Below are positions 14,581 to 17,349 of a stretch of 17,349 nucleotides of DNA, piece after piece (within the stretch, counting starts at the first letter, position 1; each line of letters opens with the position of its first letter). The notes under the pieces are model-generated. The model saw nothing but the letters and a program-made list of their open reading frames with translations. It was not told the DNA's origin and did not search any database. Source of the stretch: Euryarchaeota archaeon UBA256 (GTDB taxonomy: Archaea > Thermoplasmatota > Poseidoniia > Poseidoniales > Poseidoniaceae); assembly GCA_002494645.1 (NCBI GenBank), contig DACE01000021.1:21489-38837 (forward strand), in the 5' to 3' direction. The position numbers were made by a program, and so were the translations under genes.

Positions 14581-16869
14581 ATGAGCGTTATCACCATCCT
14601 CGTTGGTACATTGTCAATCGGTGCAGCAGGTGCAGTAGGATACTGGATGTTAAACACCAGCCGGCGCATGGTTAAACTCCTTGATTTGCAGACACTTCTC
14701 AGGGAATCGCAATCCACTCATTTTCACCACCTCAATCGGGCTACTGAGGGCGTTATTAGCGAAGTGCAAGCCGTTCAGTCCACGATGAATGCACTTCGCA
14801 GCATCCACCCCGACATCGATGCTTCGTTGACTGCACACAACTTCCTTTTGCACCATGAACAGAACGTGAGTTCCAGGGTCGACACTGCGGAAGTATGCCA
14901 CGTTCTGCGCCTTTTGACTCAACACCAAACCACATCCTCTGTTGAAACTCCTTCGCTTTCGGTATCTCACGAAAGCATGCTGCGCCGTCTCTTGGCTGTC
15001 CTCGACCACCACGGGTTGGACATGATGGCGCTTCATTTGGATGCCGACACCGCTCACCGCCTCGGATTAGCAGCCCTCCACATCCAGAATTATGAATGGG
15101 CTGAACGCGCTCTTGGCGTTGCCTATCAACTGTCACCGGGACACGCCAGTGTGCTGGAAGGCTTGGAATACATTGCCCAATTGAGAGGCGATGATGCCCT
15201 CTACCGTCACTGGTTGGAGGCACGGATGAAAATCACCCCCGACAACCCCGATTTGCTTCGCGCTCATGCCCACCTCCTTGCATCAATGGGTGATGGTGAG
15301 GCTGAACTTGCCGTTCGCCGCCTGGAGGCCCTCGGCGTTGATACTGCTGCAGACCGGTCACTTCTCTCCGGTTTGAGGGCTCGTGCTGGTGCCCGCTCAG
15401 AAGCCATCGAAGCGATCATGCAAGCTCTTGACGAAGACCCAAGCCGTTCTGAGGATTGGCTACATTATGCTCAACTCCTTGAGGCCGAGGAGGAATTCGC
15501 TTTGGCCCTTGAAGCGAATGAACGATGCTTGACACTCAATCGCCAAACGGGCGAGGCTTGGGCTCTGAAAGCCCGTATTCTTTCGATGAAGAAAGGACAT
15601 GAGCGCGATGCTCTGAAAGCATCAACCCACGCCGTAGCACTTGGCGCTGGTGGCGTTGACGCCATCTTCCTCAAAGCGGAACTTCTTGAAATTGAAGGTT
15701 CGAGAGTTGCGGCCGAAGAAACCCTCATCAAGGCGATTGAAGCCGAGCCAATGAACGGTGAATTACGCGCACGCATCGCAGGTCGTTATCTTCTCAACCA
15801 CCACATCGAAGACGCGGAAGCCATGCTGAACGCAACGCCCCAAGGCATTGACCACGCCCTTCTTCATGCGGTTGAAGGGCGACTCCACCTCGCTCACGCT
15901 GACCGTCAACGGGACGGGACGGGGCAGACCGATGAAACGCTCCTCTCCGCGGCGAAGGAGGCCTTCAACGGAGCCTTAGAATTAAACCGAGAACTCGGCG
16001 TAGCATGGCTTGGACTCGCACGAACCCAACGCCTTCTCTTGCAACTTGAAACAGCCGAGGAATCCCTTGCCAGGGCTCGACGTTTGATGGGTGAGGCGAA
16101 CCCTTCTGTCGCCACCGAATCTGCCCTTCTTGCTCTCGATGGCAACGACATTGTCACCGCTTCATCCTTCGTTGATGCAGCCGATGTTCACGGCCAGACA
16201 CCTACAACAGCCTATGTCAGAGGGAATATTGCTGCCAAACAAGGTCGTCTCAAGCAAGCCTTACAACATTACAGCGAAGGATTGGCCCTTGACCCCGCTC
16301 ATATCCGTGCACGATTGAATCGATGCGCAGCCCTCTTGGCCACCAACGAGCCGAAGAAAGCACTTGATGATGCAGAAAGCCTGTTGGTCATGGCTCCACT
16401 CCTCGCCATCGCGCGCATTCGCAAAGGAGAGGCTCACATGCATTTGGAAGAATGGGACCTCGCCTGCCAAGAGTTCAAACATGTTCTCGAAAACGCTCCA
16501 CATCACACCCACGCCCTCACACAGATGGCGGCCTGCTACATGAGCATGGATCGCGCTGAGCGGGCCGAAGGCCCACTGAATGAAGCCCTCCGCCAATCTC
16601 CAGACCACGCACCGGCATGGCATCAACGCGGACTCCTCTACCTTGAATTCAACATGATCGATAATGCCCTCTCCGATTTTGAGGCTGCCGTTCGTTGTGA
16701 TGGCAATCACCTCGCCGCCCGATTACAAATTGCGGCTCATCATCATGGTCTCGGCCAACTTGAAGCTGCTGAAGCCTCGTGGCGGGCCGTTCTTGCAGTT
16801 GAGCCCGACCATCAACTCGCCAAGACTCGTTTGGATGAATGCGAGAAAAAGTTGATGTTGAAGGTTTGA
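14581..16869 (+). CDS. Membrane-anchored TPR-repeat protein
   Basis: 762 residues. An N-terminal hydrophobic helix (about 3-22, ILVGTLSIGAAGAVGYWML) with positive residues right after it (SRRMVK) suggests a membrane anchor with the rest in the cytosol. Residues 28-75 look like a coiled coil. From about 160 to the end the protein is a chain of tetratricopeptide repeats, a helix-turn-helix scaffold for protein binding. Clear units include AWALKARILSMKKG, VAWLGLARTQRLLLQLETAEESLARA, AYVRGNIAAKQGRLKQALQHYSEGLALDP and AWHQRGLLYLEFNMIDNALSDFEAAV. No enzyme domain is seen. The start ATG 14581 has GGTGA with spacing 6. The next gene follows after 27 bases and appears translationally coupled, so both products probably work together. 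The binding partner is unknown. Confidence 0.88.
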   Translation: MSVITILVGTLSIGAAGAVGYWMLNTSRRMVKLLDLQTLLRESQSTHFHHLNRATEGVISEVQAVQSTMNALRSIHPDIDASLTAHNFLLHHEQNVSSRVDTAEVCHVLRLLTQHQTTSSVETPSLSVSHESMLRRLLAVLDHHGLDMMALHLDADTAHRLGLAALHIQNYEWAERALGVAYQLSPGHASVLEGLEYIAQLRGDDALYRHWLEARMKITPDNPDLLRAHAHLLASMGDGEAELAVRRLEALGVDTAADRSLLSGLRARAGARSEAIEAIMQALDEDPSRSEDWLHYAQLLEAEEEFALALEANERCLTLNRQTGEAWALKARILSMKKGHERDALKASTHAVALGAGGVDAIFLKAELLEIEGSRVAAEETLIKAIEAEPMNGELRARIAGRYLLNHHIEDAEAMLNATPQGIDHALLHAVEGRLHLAHADRQRDGTGQTDETLLSAAKEAFNGALELNRELGVAWLGLARTQRLLLQLETAEESLARARRLMGEANPSVATESALLALDGNDIVTASSFVDAADVHGQTPTTAYVRGNIAAKQGRLKQALQHYSEGLALDPAHIRARLNRCAALLATNEPKKALDDAESLLVMAPLLAIARIRKGEAHMHLEEWDLACQEFKHVLENAPHHTHALTQMAACYMSMDRAERAEGPLNEALRQSPDHAPAWHQRGLLYLEFNMIDNALSDFEAAVRCDGNHLAARLQIAAHHHGLGQLEAAEASWRAVLAVEPDHQLAKTRLDECEKKLMLKV

Positions 16870-16871
16870 CA

Positions 16872-16890
16872 CCCTCCACTATAGGGAGGG
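16872..16890 (+). promoter_or_regulatory. Hairpin that covers the next ribosome binding site
   Basis: CCCTCC (16872-16877) pairs perfectly with GGAGGG (16885-16890) around a 7-base loop. The 3' arm is also the Shine-Dalgarno of the TTG start at 16897 (spacing 6). The 5' arm begins 3 bases after the TPR stop codon, so a ribosome finishing the TPR gene would open the stem. This fits translational coupling. A T-rich stretch (TTGTTTT) follows, so a weak terminator is the alternative reading. Confidence 0.6.
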
Positions 16891-16896
16891 CTTGTT

Positions 16897-17349
16897 TTGG
16901 AAGAAGAAGACCTCACCCTCTCCGAGATTCTTACTGCTCTTCAGGATTTCATGACCCAAGATGGGGCAATATCCACAGAACAACGAACCTTCTATCAAGC
17001 CTTCCGAGTACATTTGAACAGCCACGAAGGGACCTTTAGCATTGAAGACATTGAAACCTACTTGCTCAAAACCAAAGGTGAAATTGAAGACATTTCCGAG
17101 GAAGAATTTGGCAACATGGGTGAAGCCATTCTGAGCCAATATAACACGAAAAATAAGGAGGCAATCAACGAGCGTATCCGTCGATTGGCCGAAGAGGAAG
17201 CAGCCAAACGCGCCCTAGCGAAAGAAGAACGAAAACGTCTGGAAGAAGAGCGCTTGGCAGAAGAAGCCCGTCTTGCAGAGGAAGAACGTCTAGAAGAAGA
17301 GCGCTTGGCAGAAGAAGCCCGTCTTGCAGAGGAAGCCCGCTTGGCAGAA
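16897..17349 (+). CDS. Coiled-coil protein, 5' part only (runs off the right edge)
   Basis: An open frame from TTG 16897, with GGGAGGG upstream (16884-16890), continuing without a stop to the edge (151 codons). The first 85 residues or so are acidic and helical (LTLSEILTALQDFMTQDGAIS, split as LTLSEILTAL and QDFMTQDGAIS, then EGTFSIEDIETYL), perhaps a small domain of TerB or EF-hand-like shape. From about residue 90 the protein is a long charged helix of repeated RLAEEE and RLEEE units, a single-helix or coiled-coil stalk of unknown total length. It is the second gene of the unit led by the TPR gene. I do not recognise a family. Confidence 0.8.
   Translation, partial: MEEEDLTLSEILTALQDFMTQDGAISTEQRTFYQAFRVHLNSHEGTFSIEDIETYLLKTKGEIEDISEEEFGNMGEAILSQYNTKNKEAINERIRRLAEEEAAKRALAKEERKRLEEERLAEEARLAEEERLEEERLAEEARLAEEARLAE
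17236..17349 (+). repeat. 51-base tandem repeat in the coiled-coil coding region
   Basis: Two full units (17236-17286 and 17287-17337) and the start of a third. The two full copies differ at only a few bases. Each codes 17 residues made of RLEEE, RLAEEA and RLAEE steps. Whole-codon length keeps the frame. The array continues past the window edge, so the copy number is unknown. Confidence 0.85.

Noticed and set aside
14421..14717. A 98-codon minus-strand frame across the divergent promoter region.
   Set aside because: It overlaps the N-terminus of the TPR gene, lacks a ribosome site and has no sensible composition.

Overview
The window reads as chromosomal DNA of an archaeon, most likely a marine planktonic euryarchaeon of the Poseidoniales / Marine Group II type. 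It carries an archaeal-type DnaG primase and a group II chaperonin (thermosome) subunit. It also has archaeal expression signals: a TATA element spaced for a leaderless mRNA at about 10304, and Shine-Dalgarno sites of the GGAGGTGA class. Beside these sit folate-dependent purine genes of bacterial type (purH, purN). Gene density is very high: the longest gap is about 200 bases, and several neighbours overlap or touch stop to stop. The lineage call is inferred from this gene mix, because no rRNA or other phylogenetic marker is present. I see no tRNA, rRNA, insertion sequence, integrase, CRISPR array or phage gene.

Layout, left to right. (1) 1-3781, plus strand: the last codons of an acidic-tailed protein, a 693-residue orphan protein with a lysine-rich tail, and a divergent thermosome subunit. 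(2) 3856-7005: purH, a small DUF6356-like membrane protein, a convergent DUF454/YbaN-like membrane protein on the minus strand, then purN. PurH and PurN are the two steps of purine synthesis that use 10-formyl-tetrahydrofolate. (3) 8851 down to 6923, minus strand: a tight run of four genes (TerB-like two-repeat protein, helical-repeat protein possibly related to AlkD, a 72-residue helical protein, MobA-like nucleotidyltransferase). They are joined by overlaps and by Shine-Dalgarno sites lying in the preceding gene, so they look like one operon. (4) 9052-11473, plus strand: dnaG behind a leader able to form hairpins, then a membrane protein with a proline-rich tail and its own promoter. (5) 14401 down to 11474, minus strand: a very large helical protein with spectrin-like periodicity. 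(6) 14581-17349, plus strand: a membrane-anchored TPR protein, then a coiled-coil protein that runs off the right edge. A hairpin between these two covers the ribosome binding site of the second.

The housekeeping genes (purH, purN, dnaG, thermosome, mobA) are confident. The lineage-specific part, about 10.3-17.3 kb, encodes scaffold-like proteins: a proline-rich membrane protein, a long spectrin-like helical protein, a membrane-anchored TPR protein and a long coiled coil. It is the best candidate here for an undescribed structural or envelope-associated assembly, but that rests on architecture and adjacency, not on any recognised function.
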